Shown: in pieces, positions 21,990 to 33,164 of the stretch
Layout: the number at the start of each line of letters is the position of its first letter
How positions within the stretch are numbered: the first letter of the stretch is position 1
Source of the DNA: Marchantia polymorpha subsp. ruderalis
Taxonomy: Eukaryota > Streptophyta > Marchantiopsida > Marchantiales > Marchantiaceae
Reading direction: 5' to 3'
Length of the DNA stretch: 64,000 nucleotides
Assembly (NCBI GenBank): GCA_037833965.1
Contig: AP031357.1
Coordinates: forward strand, 13,102,001-13,166,000
Translations under genes and position numbers: made by a program
The notes under the pieces: model-generated
What the model was told of the DNA's origin: nothing
Databases searched by the model: none
The model's input: only the letters and a program-made list of their open reading frames with translations

Positions 21990-22817
21990 GAACGTGTATG
22001 AAGGGAGAACAACGTAGTATCTGTCCTTTCAAAGTGGGTTCAATGGGATTAGTCAGAAGTCTGGCTTGCTTGTAAGCTAGCTCTTCAAATAGAGCATATG
22101 TGAGATCATCGGGTGATGGCATGAGCCTGAGCTTGTTATCTGCAACGGCCATGTATTGGAACCTGCTGGCGATGAAACTTCAGTCAGTTCATAGTAGAAG
22201 GTTAGGAGGCACGTGGTGGCTCACTTTCCAGCATAAGAGAAGTCATGAAGGTCTCATTTAGGAACATCAAAAGCTTAAGATTTGGTCAGATGTTGCATTA
22301 CTTGTCCCTGTGCGGCATGAACACAACTCTGAGTTGATTGAGGTCGAAGTCAGCCCATCCGGTTGGGCGGGTGTACATTCCGTATGTATAGAAGCCTGAA
22401 TTTCCACGAAGCAAAACACCCCTGCATCCAGTTTCATTAGTATTGTATGTTCAAGTGAAGCGGCTAAGGAAATCACGCAGATTATACGGTGGCCTATAAT
22501 GCTAAATATACGTGAGAATTCATGAGACATGTTACTAGTGTGTCCAGAAAACCAGTCATTTCATGCAGTTTTCTTATCTGAACACATAGACCTTGCTTCG
22601 TCATTTCAGCAAAGGGATACTACAGCTAGTTGATGTAATTCTCGCTGTCGTTTGTTCTCACTAATATTCCGTGTTCAAAATGAAGTGATTGAAATACCTC
22701 TTGTCTACATCAAGAGGCAGCATGGCTGGTGTTTGAGTTGCATCATATGGTCGAGTAAAGTAAACTTCTACTTTATCTCCATCCGAGTGAACGAGTTGAA
22801 AGATCGTTCCACTTGGC
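21990..22817 (-). pseudogene. rhamnogalacturonate lyase, three internal exons only
   Basis: Three exons on the minus strand join in frame: 22698-22817, 22302-22421 and one starting at 22162. The first two are each exactly 120 bp, with matching phases. They encode GTIFQLVHSDGDKVEVYF followed by PLDVDKR, then GVLLRGNSGFYTYGMY with GWADFDLNQLRVVFMPHRDK, then FQYMAVADNKLRLMPSPDD and LAYKQARLLTNPIEPTLKG. This is the N-terminal domain order of plant rhamnogalacturonate lyases, secreted enzymes that cut the rhamnogalacturonan I backbone of pectin. After LKG the frame runs on to a stop without the expected continuation, and no upstream or downstream exons were found nearby. Plant enzymes have about 600-700 residues and this fragment has about 130. 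Call it a gene fragment. Confidence 0.82.
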
Positions 22818-23124
22818 CTGTAATTCGTCAATCTTCAAATGATACATGTATTTCTGTTTATATATGGAAGACACAATTCATGACAAAACATTTGCAAACG
22901 GCCTCAATGTCGATGGATCGAACCAGACTGATAAATTCCTCAGAGAAAACTAGCAAGCTTTATGATGGGAGGTTCTGAGTTCTCGAATCGAGACGTTGCG
23001 ACACGAGTGTTATATGAACTTGTGAATGCACAGTACTGTCTCTCTGGGGTGTAGAGTGCAAAAATCACGTTGATCCACAAATTAACTTCTCCTACACCAA
23101 CATGTCCAGAGCATAACGGACTGG
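22818..23124. other. short spacer upstream of the lyase fragment
   Basis: No exon of the missing lyase N-terminus could be recognised here. Confidence 0.4.
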
Positions 23125-23512
23125 GTAATTAGTGTTCATGTATCACCTAGATAATAAGCAGATTGAAATCTTCTGACGAATATGTGGTTTAAGGCGTAGA
23201 GTTCGGAATGAATCTCAAGGATTTCCACCTTTAGTTCTGGTATTCACCTGATGAAATTGATTGGATCAGTATCTTGATTTGCTACGTGATGCTGCATAAT
23301 ATCTTGCGATTAAATGGGTAATCAGTGTTCATGTATCACCTAGATAATAAGCAGATTGAAATCTTCTGACGAATATGTGGTTTAAGGCGTAGAGTTCGGA
23401 AAGAATGTCAAGTATTTCCACTTTAGTTCTGGTATTCACCTGAAGAAATTGATTGGATCAGTATCTTGACTTGCGACGTGATGTTGCATTCTGCAGAATA
23501 TCTTGCAATTAG
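23125..23512. repeat. 193 bp tandem duplication
   Basis: Two head-to-tail copies start at about 23125 and 23318 (offset 193 bp). Both read TAAT(T/C)AGTGTTCATGTATC and continue through AATATGTGGTTTAAGGCGTA and GATTGGATCAGTATCTTGA. They differ at about a dozen positions, and the second copy carries a small CTGCAG-containing insertion. The 3' end of LINE copy B lies directly after the second copy. Confidence 0.9.
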
Positions 23513-24727
23513 ATGCTTGTTGTATCTGAGAAATAAAATGGTAAATGATAAAAAATCAAACCCGGGACCCAAAGGATCAGAATGTTGAAAAACACAATAC
23601 AAGCAACAACCACAAACAAGGGAAAATACCCCAAAGCCCATCTCTAGAACGATAACTAATAATGTCCCTAATATAACAACCTAAATCAAAAGGAACTAAC
23701 TATAACAAAGAATAAAAATTCAACATATCTATGTTATAAGTCACTCTAATCTCTGCATATCTAGTACAAGTAAGAAATACATACTCTTCATCCTCAACTT
23801 CTCTTCCATTACATAGCCTACAAATACGTTCACTTCTATCAATATTAAGCCAACGTACCTCCTCAATTCCAAGCCTATGATATCCAGTTCTATACCTAGC
23901 AATAATATGTCGGAAGTACGTAGAGATTCCTGCAAGTAGTTAATCATGTTCACAATGAACAAGCATAGGATTCACATGAAGTTGATAAAACTGCATCTTG
24001 GTGTCGCGCTTGCTCCAAATAATGTTCAGAAACTCCTCATAGTGCTATAGGTAGTAGGTCCCAATCGCGTTCCGTCACATTCCACCTCAAAGACCAAGTT
24101 ATCACATCCGCTAACCATCCTTTGGCATGTGTGACATTCAAAGCCTGAGGAGAAAGGCGAGAAGCATCAAGAGATCTCACTCTTCTAATGTAAGTAATGC
24201 TCAAGTATAGAGCTTCAGCCCCTAGAGGTAAACAACATGTTTCCGCAAGAAGAATATCATATGAGGTTTGATTTCTCACACCCAATTCTTCTTGTAGAAA
24301 TATCTTCTGCACCCTCTCCACACGCTTAGGTTCCATACAATACTACCGGCAACACTAAGCTTCTGCATAAAAATTTCCTAAGACTCCAAGACACAAGATG
24401 AGCCCTTCTACACCAATTTAGCAATGAATATAGAGCTTTGTAACCACCTTCTACTTTCTTTTGCACACAAAGTGCCCACCTATAATCATTAGAATAATCA
24501 ATGCCTAGATATTTATAACTCTTCATCTCTTCTAATTGTAGATCCTAGTAATAGAAGGAAAACTTGGATCTAGTGCGCACTATCATGACTTTGAACTTCT
24601 TTGTATTTAACTCCATCTGATTCTGGGTACAAAAGCTAGCCAAAGTGTATAGTTGTTTCATTAAACTAATTGCATCACGTGCTAATAATATAACATCATC
24701 TGCATATAAGAGAGCTTTGATAACCGT
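23513..24727 (-). mobile_element. L1-like LINE, copy B, 3' part only
   Basis: Read on the minus strand it begins inside the RT palm with VIKALLYADDVILLARD (catalytic YADD intact). It continues through TLASFCTQNQMELNTKK, a thumb segment with KYLGIDYSNDY (24326-24526) and the connection/C-terminal region (24037-24336 and 23741-23962), which includes LLAETCCLPLGAEALYL. Several stops and shifts interrupt it. ORF1, the endonuclease and the RT N-terminus are missing, and the sequence joins directly to the tandem array at 24728. The 3' end is near 23513; no poly-A tail is evident. Confidence 0.87.
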
Positions 24728-25705
24728 TTGCAGAGTATTGAGTATCAAATTGTCTTGAGACGCCGTGATGTGAATGCCTCTCAAAAACTCGAGACTGAAA
24801 TATGTTTCATCTTCCATCTCCAAACTGCGTTCAGTCTCAAACTTTGCGAGCTTGTGCTCCCTACCCAGCTCCAAGCTCCCACAAAGTTTCAAGTCCAAAG
24901 CAAACTCCAGGCCGAAGTTACAGCCCCTCCAAGATTCGGCTCTCCCTTTTCAAAAAGCTAAGACATCCCAGACACGTCATCTTCTCGCTCCAAATGGCAT
25001 TCGGCATGAGATTTTTCCGGCTTGTGCGCCTTGCAGCTACTCCAGCGTTTCATCAAATTTCAGCTCCAGATCACTCCCAACTTTGAAGAAACAGCTTCCG
25101 TAAGAAACTCTTGCCCTCAAATCTTGAAACTCAAACGTCGAAACTCAAAATTGGACTCACTCTGATTTTGGAACTCTGTTCAATCTGAAAATTGACAGGC
25201 TTGAGCTTTCTCCCTAATGTCACAATGCTACGAAATTTCAACCCCCGTTGACACTCAAGACCGAAGTTATGGCCCTTGCAAGGTTTAGCCCTCCACTCTC
25301 AAAAAGCTCAAACCTCCAAGGCACGTCAACTTCTCGCTCCGAATGGCGTTTGGCCTGAGATTTTGCAGGCTTGTGCGTCCTGACCTATTCTAGTGTTTCA
25401 TCAAATTTCAGCTCCAGATCACTCCCAACCTCGAAGAAACAGCTCCCGTAAGAATCTCTTGCCCTCAAATCTTGAAACTCAAAGCTTGAAACTCAAAGTT
25501 GGACGCACTCTGACTTCGGAACTCCGTTCAATTTGAAAATTGACAGGCTTGAGCGTTCTCTTCAACGTCACAATGCCACGAAATTTCAGCTCACGTTCAC
25601 ACTCAAGCCCGAAGTTAAGGCCTCTGCAAGATTCAGCCCTCCTCTCTCAAAAAACTCAGACCTCCAAGACAGGTGAACTTCTCGCTCCGAATGGCGTTCG
25701 GCATG
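24728..25705 (-). repeat. tandem array of ~349 bp dimeric units upstream of LINE copy B
   Basis: The landmark CTTCTCGCTCC falls at 24981, 25330 and 25678, giving periods of 349 and 348 bp and nearly three units. Within a unit AAATTTCA recurs at 25233, 25403 and 25581 (spacings 170 and 178), so each unit is itself a diverged dimer. Half-units share the order of motifs with the 167/186 bp monomers beside LINE copy D: AAATTTCAGCTC, then GAAACTC...AAGCTT, then ACTCCGTT..AT, then AAATT.ACAGG. ORFs read across the array (for example 24774-25103) are repeat artefacts. Confidence 0.85.
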
Positions 25706-25715
25706 AATAACGATT

Positions 25716-25990
25716 TCATATGTCTTCACACATGAGTATTGCTAGGAAGTGACTGTTAGCGTGAATAGCAGATGATATCGCAGCTGGATTTCTACCGTTC
25801 CCAAATGGATTCGGAAGTCTGTGTGTCTTGCAAATGAATGGGGTAACTCCAGACATTAAGATTTCTACAGCCAGCTCACTGAACCCATGCTGAATATACC
25901 CTTCCCAAACTTTAATTTTCATCCGTAATGGTTGTGTGAGTAGTGGAGTACTCTTGATCACTTGTGGCTTTCTCGGCTCTACCTTGTCGA
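25716..25990 (-). other. unassigned open frame, possible exon
   Basis: The minus strand is open for about 90 codons, with ordinary-looking composition, for example KVWEGYIQHGFSELAVEIL and LPNPFGNGRNPAAISSAIHA. No family was recognised. It starts about ten bases past the end of the LINE B array. It could be an exon of an unknown gene or a relic. Confidence 0.25.
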
Positions 25991-26830
25991 CTGTAAAGAG
26001 TTCAATGAAAGTAAATCCATAAATTCATTGAACTTTGTCATTGAATAAATTCAATGTCCCGAAGCCCCTCTTATCTGGAGGCGGTCGGAGCTGCGTGGAA
26101 GATGATGTTTAAAGCTTCTCAAACTTCACTTTCCTCTCATACCTTAAACTTCTAACAGTGTAGCTTTCTTCTCCACTGGAGGCTAAGCCCACCCTGAAAT
26201 TCTTTCAGGTGTACCATGATGCGTATACGATCACAGAAACTAGATCAAGCTGACTACAACTCTCAATCAGTGGAGGCTCTAGCATTGTTTTTTCAGAATT
26301 TTTTCTTCAATACAGAACCCCTTCTTGTGTTTGACCCTCTCACTCAAGCCTATGGCTGCGTGTTTTTTTGGTGTGGGGATTCTAGATCCTTGCTATTACC
26401 TCTATCATTGCTGATATTTCTACGGGATTCTCGAGATTATCTCTATCATTTTATTATTTCGACGAGATTCTCGATTCGAGGAGGTCGATTCAGATTGTCA
26501 GCCTCTACTGAATTCCTCCAATCTCTCAACAACAGTTTGTGGAGGGGACATGCAGCGGTCTGGATTGGCTCTTTGCCATTTGCCACTTATCCTGGACCGT
26601 CTCACTCATTCCAAATGAGACCAACATTATACGGAAAATCTCGTCAAAGTGAAAGGCTATAACAATTTGGATTGCAGAAACGAACCGGAACTTTATGCTT
26701 TTCGTTGACAATGTTTGGGCTTTAGTATGTATTTTCTCTCCCTCTTTCAATCTAAGATGATTTTGTTATATGTGCAACAATCAATATAATCTCGCAATGG
26801 TCCACAGTCAGACAAATAAACCCATACGGT
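25991..26830. other. spacer, no supported gene
   Basis: An ORF at 26216-26662 (plus) is long for its base composition but has no motif and no good splice context. Nothing else was recognised. Confidence 0.35.
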
Positions 26831-27157
26831 GTGCGCGAGAATAGCCTTCGTGCACTAATCATAGTTTTGGATGTTATTCGGAAGTGTCCATCAGCCGTGT
26901 GTTCAGCCCAAAGCGAAGTATTCTTTCGCCTTTTACTAAAGAATACCGTGTGCGGGACACAGAAGCGGCTTGTTCATATTTTTGGAAAGCCACTTAATTG
27001 GGGCACCATCCGACAAAACGAAACAAGGAATTCAGTACTATTGATTGATATATCAACAAGAGTGCCTGTGCATGTTTGGAACATGGTTGTAGAAGTGCTG
27101 AATGTTGGTGGGAGTTACCAAACTGGTTGCACAGTTCTACTGAGTGTTACTTCCTGA
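26831..27157 (+). CDS. unassigned ORF, possible helical-repeat (ARM-like) fragment
   Basis: The frame encodes about 108 residues with a helical, leucine-rich pattern: LRALIIVLDVIRKCPSAV and TQKRLVHIFGKPLNWG. The spacing is reminiscent of armadillo-type repeats. No start-site context, partner exons or promoter could be identified. It may be a fragment of a larger broken gene. I cannot name a family. Confidence 0.25.
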   Translation: MRENSLRALIIVLDVIRKCPSAVCSAQSEVFFRLLLKNTVCGTQKRLVHIFGKPLNWGTIRQNETRNSVLLIDISTRVPVHVWNMVVEVLNVGGSYQTGCTVLLSVTS

Positions 27158-29233
27158 CAAGACCATGTGGAGGTAACCGCTTCATGTAATTTGGTTTATT
27201 TCACAGCGTTACATCTCAAATTCTGTCACTCCCACTTATTCCTATGAACTTATATTGACCTTTTTCTTCTCAATAATGATATAGCAATTGCAACGCTATT
27301 ATCAATTCATGTCACAACTTTAACCTCTCACAACAGCATAGGAAATCGTTCTTGATGTAGCTTGCGCTCTTTCTTTTGACAGAATTTTCTATACCAATAT
27401 ATATGATGAATTGAGAGTGAAAGCACAGATCCAACAACTTGGTAGCTTAATATGTTTTTCAATCACCGCCACACTTGTTTCAATATGAAACGAACATTTC
27501 TTATTACCATGTAAAATTTTTATTCAATATTTTACACTCACCTTAATGTGTTGTTCTTCTTGACTCTTTTATCTAATCTCTCTATTGAGGGTTTCTCACG
27601 ATGAAGGGCTCCAGTTCATTGATGATTTTCAAGTACTGAAAAAAAAGAAGATTTTCATTGTCTATCAAGCAAGCTGTCCAGCTGCTTGTCCTCAAGTCGA
27701 TTTTCTTCTTTAAACAAATTTGATTTCTGAACTTTCTTTTGACCCAATAGTATATCAATCTTTAGACTCCAAAGCTTATTCGCGTTTCTTCGTGCCTTAT
27801 CTGTCTCCAAATATCACTTTTTTATTTCCATAAATTAGAATAGTAGGGTATGGATCATCTAACTGTGGTCCTAATTGCTGATGGATACTCGTACATATCA
27901 ATCAAATGGGATGGTTTGCATGAATGTACATGATATAATAAATTTGTTGCCAAGTAGTTTCTAGCTGAAAAGATCAGTTGGTGAGCATTTCTCTTAACGT
28001 TACTTCCAATAATAAGATCTAAGCTTATCCAGCAATTACTTTTCGTTGGATCTACACGTCAAAACTGCTGTTTCTTGGGGTGAGATAATGTGTTGTATGT
28101 ATTCTGAACTCTAACATGGGACATTGTGAGATCCAGTCGTAATCGTCGAAGTTCGAGGACACGCCCGCACTTGCGCGTAGAGATGGGCACAGCTCGGCTA
28201 ACGGCTAGAAGTTTTTGTTAGCTGGCTAGCCGTCGGCTGAGTAACAGAATCTTGAGAATCGATTCTCTTGATATTCGATTTGGAAGATTTTCTTGATAGA
28301 GTTTACAAATCTCGACAAAAAAGGATGATCAAATGGACAGATGGATCTATACAAATGTATCACACTTTTTGGTCGAAAGATTAAGGAATCTTCATTAATT
28401 AACGTCTACGGGCGAGCTGTGGTTCGTGTCGAGCCATTCTTGACGCGAAGCTGGTCTGATGATTTACTGTGCGAAGTCCTGTCCCCTCTGGACGCTGCAT
28501 TGCGAAGCACTTCGGATCCAATTTTACATTTAACATAAAACATATGCATGCTCCTCAGTTTTGGTTCTTCCGCACCATTTACGTACAAATCACGTCACAT
28601 TAGAAAAATAGAGTCTGTAACGCATTAAAACCAAGAATCTCATGCAACCATGAATATATTCTGGGAAGTCAGAAGATGATACATGTATTGGACCTGTAGA
28701 GAAGTACAAGCTTTGGTTACAGGCGACTGAAGTCAAGATCACCTCTTCACTAACAGAAATTTTCGATATATTCATCACCCTAGATCTTGATACATGGTGT
28801 ACCTAGAGGTCTGAGATCCCCTTGGTACAATAGCAAAAAGGTGAGCTTTGGTAAGGAACTCTGGCATGTAAGGTTGGACGTGCTATTTGCTGTTGAGGAG
28901 ACTTTTATGGTAAGGGAGGCAAATCTTCTGAATCTGAGCTGAAAGATCCACAAGAGTCCGTGGAGGAGATGTTCCATGCAGCAAAGATTGCTAAAGGTCC
29001 TGCGGTTACTGCTGCCTTAAAACCGTGTTGTTATGCCCAAGTACACCTTGCCTACAAGATGCACACATGTGTGCATGTTCCATCAATCTTCCGCTCGAGG
29101 ATGATGTTTGAACCGATTTAGCTTTTCGGCTTCTGCGGCAGCAGGAAAGTGGAGAAGGTGGAGAGGAAACCCAGGCAGAGCGCACGATGGCCTTTCGTTC
29201 ATCACCGTGCTCGCAAGATAATCATGTGATTGT
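27158..29233. other. spacer, no supported gene
   Basis: This is AT-rich to about 28.1 kb and then of mixed composition. Short ORFs (28341-28538, 28780-28977) have no recognised motif. Confidence 0.4.
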
Positions 29234-29437
29234 CTAATCACGACGAATGCTCTCAATCCCACGCAGTCCAGTGTCAGCAAGTGTCTGTCTTTCAATGATG
29301 TGAGGACAAGTCACACCTGCTACCCCTGCAGTTTGGAAAAATGCCTTCAGCTCATTCTGCTCAAGGTCAGGTTCTTGGTTTGCAGTAAGCCACGGAGGAG
29401 AGTCATCATCGCCGAAGAAATCATTATGGTCAGCCAT
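29234..29437 (-). CDS. short acidic ORF of unknown function
   Basis: This 67-codon frame starts MADHNDFFGDDDSPPWLTAN, an acidic start typical of real plant N-termini, and includes FFQTAGVAGVTCPHII. Whether it is a complete small protein, a first exon or chance is not clear. No family was recognised. Confidence 0.25.
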   Translation of the reverse strand: MADHNDFFGDDDSPPWLTANQEPDLEQNELKAFFQTAGVAGVTCPHIIERQTLADTGLRGIESIRRD

Positions 29438-30210
29438 GGAGGAAAACTATGAGACACTCTCTTCGTTCCGAAACTGAGATACTGAATGAGCTACACTATG
29501 TCCAGAATTACAGGTGGAAAGCTGTTTTTGAAGACTTAATCAGGAAGGCGATGGATATGTCACTACTGTGATCAAGTATTCGAATGCTTTTTCCTATATG
29601 CTGTTGTGTGTAAGTGCTTATCGTAGGCTTCTGGGGAGTTCTGAGAAAGCGAGATAATTTGTGCAGATGAGCTGCTCAAGTCCTTTATATAATGTCTGAT
29701 TTGCTTGACACATCCAGGTTTGTTAGTAACCACGTTCCATTCTTTGTTCACAAAGAGTTTGACCCTCTCCATTCCTAGATCAACAGTGGAGCAAAAATTT
29801 CTGACAGAGTTCCGCATTCAACACGCTGTCACTGCTCACTAGTCCGACTTCGTAATATATCGATACAGTGCTTAGGTGACAGGTCAATTCTGACGGCAGA
29901 TTTACAAACATTCAACAGTTGTTCTTTCAAACCGAGGTCGTGGAAGTAAAGGGGCGAGCAGTCCCTGTCAGTACCTAACATATGAGGCAACCACCTCATG
30001 TTTTAAGTGGCTTGTGGCGTTTTGGTGGAATTCGAATGTTTGGGTGAATTCTGCAAACTTCGTTGCAGGCTGAGTATGAGTATCTCATCCGCCATTTCGT
30101 GACCATTCCCAAATGTGGAGCATCTATCTACTCGCGTCGAAGAAGATCCAAATTACGAACAGCAATTATAATCATCATAAGCTCCAGCATGAGGCACAAT
30201 AAGCGATTGC
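29438..30210. other. spacer, no supported gene
   Basis: A minus-strand ORF (29572-29817) has no recognised motif. Nothing else was seen. Confidence 0.35.
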
Positions 30211-30366
30211 TCAGAATAGCCGACGGTGGTGCATGCAGATTTTCAAGTTCTGAATTCCTTGGAGTCAGCTTCACGCAGTTTACAATTGATCAGAATAGCC
30301 GACGGTGGTGCATGCAGATTTTCAAGTTCTGAATTCCTTGGAGTCAGCTTCACGCAGTTTACAATT
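30211..30366. repeat. 79 bp tandem duplication, essentially identical copies
   Basis: Copy 1 is 30211-30289 and copy 2 starts at 30290. The first 77 bases are identical, from TCAGAATAGCCGACGG to GCAGTTTACAATT. Identity this high marks a recent event. Part of it lies in an ORF (30063-30332) that is probably not a gene. Confidence 0.95.
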
Positions 30367-33164
30367 ACACCATCTTTTCTCGAATTCAGTAAACTGCGCT
30401 AACATACGACGCAGTGACACATGTTGAACTCAAGAGCATGGAGGGGAGACTCATGCCAAGGCGCTGATCAGGTAACGTTTCATGCCCCCGTGCGAAGAAG
30501 GAAGTAAAGTTTTTCTACGTCTGGGAGTGAGGAAGTGAAAATTTGGACTCCGAAGGATGGAGCTGATTGTACATCTCGCTGTCAAATGCATGCCTCGTGA
30601 TCCAAGAAAAGCGAGGGCTCAAAGAGAAGTCACTGAAGTCCCGTCACCAGCGTGAAAACATTACTCTCTATACGAGGATCGAGCTGCAATCTGTATAATT
30701 TTGCAATCAACGTGTGCGTGAATGAAATGGAGACGACTTATTGTATGCAAGAGTTCCTGAATGCAAAAGAATTGACTGGCCACGGGAGATGGATCAGAAG
30801 TCCGGATACTCATAAGACTTCCAGCTTCATGCGCGCTGGGAAGTAAGCAGCTCTTCGGATAAAATCCTTCCTGAGTCAAGATCGTTCAGGACCAAAATTT
30901 TCTGCACCTTTTCGTGCGGAATGACAAGGAAACTTCTTCTCGTGTGGTGGGTTCAGTGCAGGCATAGGCAGTGAAGAATCCGGAGAAGACAAGTCACTAG
31001 AAAATTCTATGTCAGGCCAAGAATTTCGAAAAGTCACGAGATAGCATCGTGACGAGATCTGGGCCGATGTGAGGAAGATGTAGTTGAAATTGAGGATCGC
31101 CTTCTCGCAGTAGGAATTTTATATGTGGTAGTCTCCTAATCTCAAGACTTGATTCAGGACAGTGTGCGCAGGTTTAGGTAGTAGGATTTGTAGCAAACGT
31201 AGGAGTAGAAACAAGAGTCACGGTTCTGTACTTCTGCAATTGGTTCTGTACTTCTGCAATTGGTTCTGTCTTGGTGATTCTGGTCTTGACTGGACGACAG
31301 TATAGCTCAGATAGAACCAATTCACATGGACTTCGAAATCTCCAGTATGACAATCGAAACTGTTGCGAATCCTCGTGAAGATGCATGTGCATTCGTACAC
31401 AAGTTGATTAGCTGATTGATACTCGTGAAATCTTTGCGGTGTCAATTGACCCAGACCTCCGGGTACACGAGGGATAGTATCCCCTGTAAGCGGCCATGTT
31501 TCCTGCAATAATTTGCATTTTGCTGAGGATTTTGGTCCATTCATGGCCAAAGTGCAAGTGCCTATTTTTTAACCTCGCATCGGACTGCATTGTCAGAAGT
31601 CTTGAAAGTTGCATAACTTGCTAGTTCTTCTTTCTTGGCTCGAATTTCGTTATAAATGTTTACGTGTATTTGCAGCATGTGTCACAGAATTTGTTGTTAC
31701 ACTTTCAATGGTTGATAAAACAATAATGATTATTTCATTATTGAGAATTAATGTTGTATCATCAAATGTTAGTACTATGTATGTTTAGTATGTGCATAGG
31801 TTAATGATAAAAGATTCTACTTCATAAATATAAACTCAGTCTCATAAGTTTCCGAATTTTGGGCTTACAACCACGGTTTAAAAAGATGCAATGATTGTTG
31901 TTGAATTATTCAATATACTTTAGCAATAATGACAAAAAATCTCCAAAACATAAATAAAGTAAATCTGATTTAAAGGGTGTAATTTTCATATCTTTAAATG
32001 ACACTTTGAAATATATTCATAATAAAGTAATATAATATAAAGGTAAATAAACATCATGAGTATTTTAACTAAAATTTTTAATAGATTGAATCTAACAAAC
32101 TTTACCAATGAATATATTCTTTCAATTCAAAGTATCACTTAAATATAAATACAAAATTGGACGCAGTACTCATATATAAATTGTATTTCCAAGAAATTTT
32201 GTTATATTGCACAATATGTGAAAGTTGATTACAAATATGCATACATAGTATAGTGAACTTATATAGTATAAGAAAGTAAACTTTGATGTTCCTTCTGTTG
32301 TCTAAACACAGTTCAGTTTTTACACATTACTTTTAAAAAAAAAGTCGTTTCTTTAAAAAATGATCGCAAAATATTATATTTTTTACTACTAATGGCATTA
32401 TAGCCATAAATTCCGAAAAGTGTAATGTGACTAAAAAATTACAAATTTGATGAAACATTTCAACTATCTTTTCTATGACATCTTCAACATAAGAGATGAA
32501 GTAAAAGTCGTTCAAGACAGTTTTACATCAAGCTGGTTTGCTAAACGTAAGGTATCCTGTGTAAGAATGTCACCTCTTCACCGCTGACTACTTCATAGAG
32601 TTCGGGAGAATGAATGATTGAGCTATAGTAGAGCTGATATGTTCTGAAGTCATTTATCAGGCCAGACAAGATATCCACATTCTTCAATCACCGAACAGGC
32701 TGAGGACAAATTTTCTTACACAAATCTTTCTGGGAAGTCAGATAGAAACAGAGTACGTGAGCAGCATGTGTGGCCTCGATCTATTGAAGGCGTCACTCGC
32801 TCCAATCCCTCACCAAGAACAAATGTTGAACTCATAGAAGAGTTGATCGAAGATCTATGGTACTAACTCAAGAATCTGCCCTCACAAATAATTGAGCCGA
32901 TAAAAGACGAATTCAAATTTATCTACTTAAGATCATATTGAATCTTTAAAAAAAAAGAGAAAATAGAATTTTACTATATTTTATACTCTTCCCACTAGCA
33001 AATAGAAATCTATGTTTAATGTTAAACATATAATAGCATTCACTATGGATGCTAATTGTTATTAAAAATAATTATAACATTGTCATGTTACAATGGAGAA
33101 GCATGAACATCTGTTACATGTATAGAACTACTATCAATTATCAATTATAGAAGCTATTATCAAT
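30367..33164. other. gene-free stretch, AT-rich after 31.7 kb
   Basis: No credible gene was found. It holds a 20 bp perfect tandem duplication at 31224-31271 (unit GGTTCTGTACTTCTGCAATT plus a partial third unit). From 31.7 to 33.1 kb the sequence is strongly AT-rich without structure I could name. Confidence 0.45.
31224..31271. repeat. 20 bp tandem repeat
   Basis: Two perfect units of GGTTCTGTACTTCTGCAATT are followed by GGTTCTGT of a third. Confidence 0.9.

Noticed and set aside
24774..25103. 109-codon ORF in the LINE B array
   Set aside because: It is read through tandem monomers; its serine/leucine-rich peptide reflects the repeat.
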